Of a DNA stretch of 64,000 bases, positions 61,424-64,000 are shown piece by piece. Source of the stretch: Anisakis pegreffii (Eukaryota; Nematoda; Chromadorea; Rhabditida; Anisakidae). The notes under the pieces are model-generated. The model had not been told where the DNA came from, ran no database searches, and worked only from the letters and a program-made list of their open reading frames with translations. Where the stretch lies: the NCBI GenBank assembly GCA_035041965.1, contig JAPYMA010000160.1, forward strand, positions 1-64,000, written 5' to 3'. Positions within the stretch are counted from its first letter, which is position 1. The number at the start of each line of letters is the position of its first letter. A program made the translations under genes and the position numbers.

Positions 61424-62984
61424 TCAATGCTGTGACTCTTTTTTTTCTGGTGTCTTTGCCGCTTCCTTATCTGATTTGTGGTGTTTCGACTTTTTACCTG
61501 CAATTTTCATCAGTCACTTTTGCTCAGATGATCTGAAATATAAAGCAAACATCAAAGTCTCATGATGTTATCGTTTTATCAATCGCTAACAAAATATTAA
61601 AATATGGATTTCCAACACTGTTCACCCAAATCTTCTAAAATTCACTCAGCACGTTATGGAGGGCCGTGACCAATCATAACTATTACCATGACAAATCTGA
61701 GAATGCTTCACTTTACAATACAACATTTTCCATGAAATTTTAGCCTACGAATACAAGCTTGCAACGAATTGTGAACGAATTTCAGTGAGAGTATCCATGC
61801 CCTCTGATGTCCCTACGATAAAATCTGCCATCTTCAGCTAGCTGTAAAACAAAAAATGTTGCATATTATCAGTAGTTTAGTGAAAATTTACTTCGCTTAT
61901 GCTTTCGATGCTTCTTCTTACTACTGCTCTTGGCAGTTTTACGTGAATGTTTGGATCGTCTATGCTTTTTCTTCTTTTTCTTCTTCACGCTTGAATCCTC
62001 CACCTTCTTGCTCGATCCAGATGTTGTGCCTAAAAACAAACTGACTTCATATGATCATTTCCATAACACTTCAACAAATTTCTAAAGTGGAACACAATCA
62101 ATGGATTAATTGTGATGTTATTAAATTAGGTTTTGGATTCACTTCTCGTCGAAACATTTGTTCTGTAGAGGCAGCAATTTGGAGAGCGGTATTCGTAACC
62201 TTTATCAGATTCCTTGATGGATTCCTTCTTTTTCTTATGACGTTTCTTTCGTTTACTTTTTGACACTGATGACGACCTTTTCTTCGACTTGCTCTCATCA
62301 CCTGACCTTCCGCTGGTTTTACTTCCAGACTCCGCCTTGTTCGAATCACTTGACGGAGTTCTATAAGGCAGACTTTCTGATGCTTACAAATTTATTGATG
62401 CTTCCAATAGGATTCAAAGAAGACATGTTGCACTTGATCTTTCACAGTTCGCAAATGATTCACAGAAGTAATTTAGAAACTGTGTTGCCTGAGTTTCAAG
62501 GCAAAAAAATGACGGTACAATATCGGTTGTCGTTTAGTCCTCACTCGATCAAGCAACTGGATTACTCTTGTCAAAATTGAAATTTTTTTGAAAATCACGC
62601 ATCCAGTATACTTTATTTTAATCGTTCTAGTGATCAGATTCATTGTTGTTTTCAGTTGCACTGTGCTCAATGGCCAAACGAAGCAAGTAAGTGGAAAGTG
62701 GAGTGAAAGAGCTCATACTTTGGTTTCATCTCGATATTCGAAGATGGTATCTGAACGGCTGCATAAACAATCGGTGACTGCGTTACAGCACGATTAGGTT
62801 GCGCAATTGGCGCTACTGGAGGTGGCTGAACTGCTTGAAGTGGTTGTATATCGTAAGTGGAGGATTCAGCTGAATCTGAGGTCGGTGGGCCGCTTGGATG
62901 ATAATGTTGGATTCGAACACCGTTTGGCGTGTACTTGAAGGGTTCCACGACTTGTTCCCCTTGACCACTCTCCTTTAAAGTTGA
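61424..62984 (-). CDS. proline-rich then Lys/Ser/His-rich protein, probably nuclear (3' part)
   Basis: Exons, minus strand: 62984-62719, 62360-62200, 62029-61892 and 61497-61424. Every junction restores frame (phases 2, 1, 1), giving 212 residues to the stop. The first exon is proline and glutamine rich (YTPNGVRIQHYHPSGPPTS, VQPPPVAPIAQP). The next two are dense in lysine, serine and arginine (SKKRSSSVSKSKRKKRHKKK and KKKKKKKHRRSKHSRKTAKS), and the last ends KTPEKKESQH. Such tails are typical nuclear localisation and RNA- or chromatin-associated disordered regions; that role is inference. Acceptors are CACTAG, TTATAG, TTTTTAG and AATTGCAG. The 5' part lies to the right, probably outside the window. 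Confidence 0.75.
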
Positions 62985-63965
62985 CTAGTGATAAGATGAG
63001 CATTTTATGCTTTTGGTTCAGGTGATCATAACGGATTCGACGATTCTTTAGTCGAACTTTGGATGACTTCGTTGCAGCCTATCTAATTATGAGATAGTAT
63101 CACACTGAATCGAACCCACACATGAAGATTGCATCATATGACGGCTATTGTCATTGATAACCAGTTCAGCATTTAACTGCTCATTGCTAAGTGTCATTTT
63201 TGAACGATATGAACATATGAAGAGAATTACGAAGAGCCAAGAACTACGGTTCATTATGTGTGATTGATGCTCAGTTGCGAATAGTTCAGTGGTGAAATTA
63301 CCTCATAGGGGGTGAAATTAACCATTTTGGGTAATTTGGAGATGTCAAGGAGTAATGGAGGAGGTCGGTAATATTTCCTGCAGTTCTTATGTTGTGATAG
63401 AACGCCATTGTAGTGTTTTTTAACTCGAGTATGTAAATGTGGTTATTTAATGGCAAAATTCTCCCATTTTCTGAGTATCATTAGCTCGTAAGGGTCTAAC
63501 AGGGTTTTCATTCGTTCTCACAGGATTTTCATTCTTTTTCTTGCTGTTGTAATCGCTCTCATAGCTTTTATCACCAAAAGTGTTCTCTTGTACTAATTTC
63601 TCATTCATTTCACTCAACCATTATTGTCAAATTCTCATTCTATCAAATGCACTCTATAATTGATCATCTGACTGTTGAGCAATGATATTCGATTGCTGCA
63701 TTGTTGTTTTCGGCTGTCAACACTCGTCAGCGTATCAAGTAAACAGTATATGCTATAGAATAAGAAACCGATTCTAACTGTGAAGTGAAATGAGACGAAG
63801 TGAATGATAAAAAGTCACGAAGAGAACGGTATTCGCATGTGATAGCTATGAGAGTGAATACAACACGTCTGAAAAGAATGAGAATGCATCTGAATCAGTT
63901 TGAAATGACATTCATGATAAAGACGATGTAACAATCATGATAAAAATGTTATAATCTTAACTTAC
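62985..63965. other. probable intron of the lysine-rich gene
   Basis: Lies between the donor at 63965 and the acceptor at 62985 on the minus strand. No exon was recognised inside, although one may be needed to fix phase. Confidence 0.4.
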
Positions 63966-64000
63966 GGTGCTCCGTAGACTTCCTTGATCAACTCGTTGTG
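63966..64000 (-). CDS. partial exon at the window edge
   Basis: The minus strand reads out of the window edge and ends GCACC|GTAAGTT, a strong donor. Frame HNELIKEVYGA-P ends in phase 2; the alternative frame QRVDQGSLRST ends in phase 0 and would join directly to 62984. Probably part of the lysine-rich gene. Confidence 0.45.

Overview
The window is eukaryotic and nematode-like. It is AT-rich by eye. Its genes are split by GT-AG introns ranging from about 50 bases to more than 1 kb. Most confident gene starts sit 0 to 12 bases after a pyrimidine-rich ...CAG acceptor, which is the arrangement left by spliced-leader trans-splicing. I cannot place the species. Nothing bacterial or phage-like was seen, and I see no viral gene.

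Region by region. 1-6.1 kb is gene-free and repeat-rich: two diverged copies of one repeat in opposite orientation, a 33-bp-arm hairpin, a 216-bp MITE with 8-bp target duplications, and a tRNA-like fragment. 6.2-6.9 kb may hold a small secreted-protein gene on the plus strand. 7.8-34.5 kb holds three tandem paralogues of an Aa_trans amino-acid transporter on the minus strand: A 7802-10989, B 19289-23819, C 27840-34460. Each has eight coding exons at the same positions and phases. The spacers between them carry candidate small genes, which are low confidence. 34.5-46.2 kb is gene-poor, with scattered exon-like segments, short ORFs and a (TA)51 tract. 46.25-46.94 kb has two very small plus-strand genes packed head to tail 14 bases apart; the second is a well-supported two-exon, 80-residue single-pass membrane protein. 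48.8-53.1 kb is a minus-strand tropomodulin-like gene with two alternative lysine/alanine/proline-rich C-terminal ends. 53.1-58.8 kb is mostly simple repeats plus one possible secreted-peptide ORF at 54901-55164. 58.8-60.4 kb is a coiled-coil gene, minus strand, 5' end not found. 61.4-64.0 kb is the 3' part of a gene for a proline-rich then lysine/serine/histidine-rich, probably nuclear protein that probably runs off the right edge.

Functionally, the transporters should move amino acids across membranes with an ion gradient, as the family does. The tropomodulin-like protein should bind actin pointed ends. The other proteins are not recognised. Exon coordinates were worked out by hand from splice signals and reading-frame continuity; no alignment, transcript or database evidence was available.
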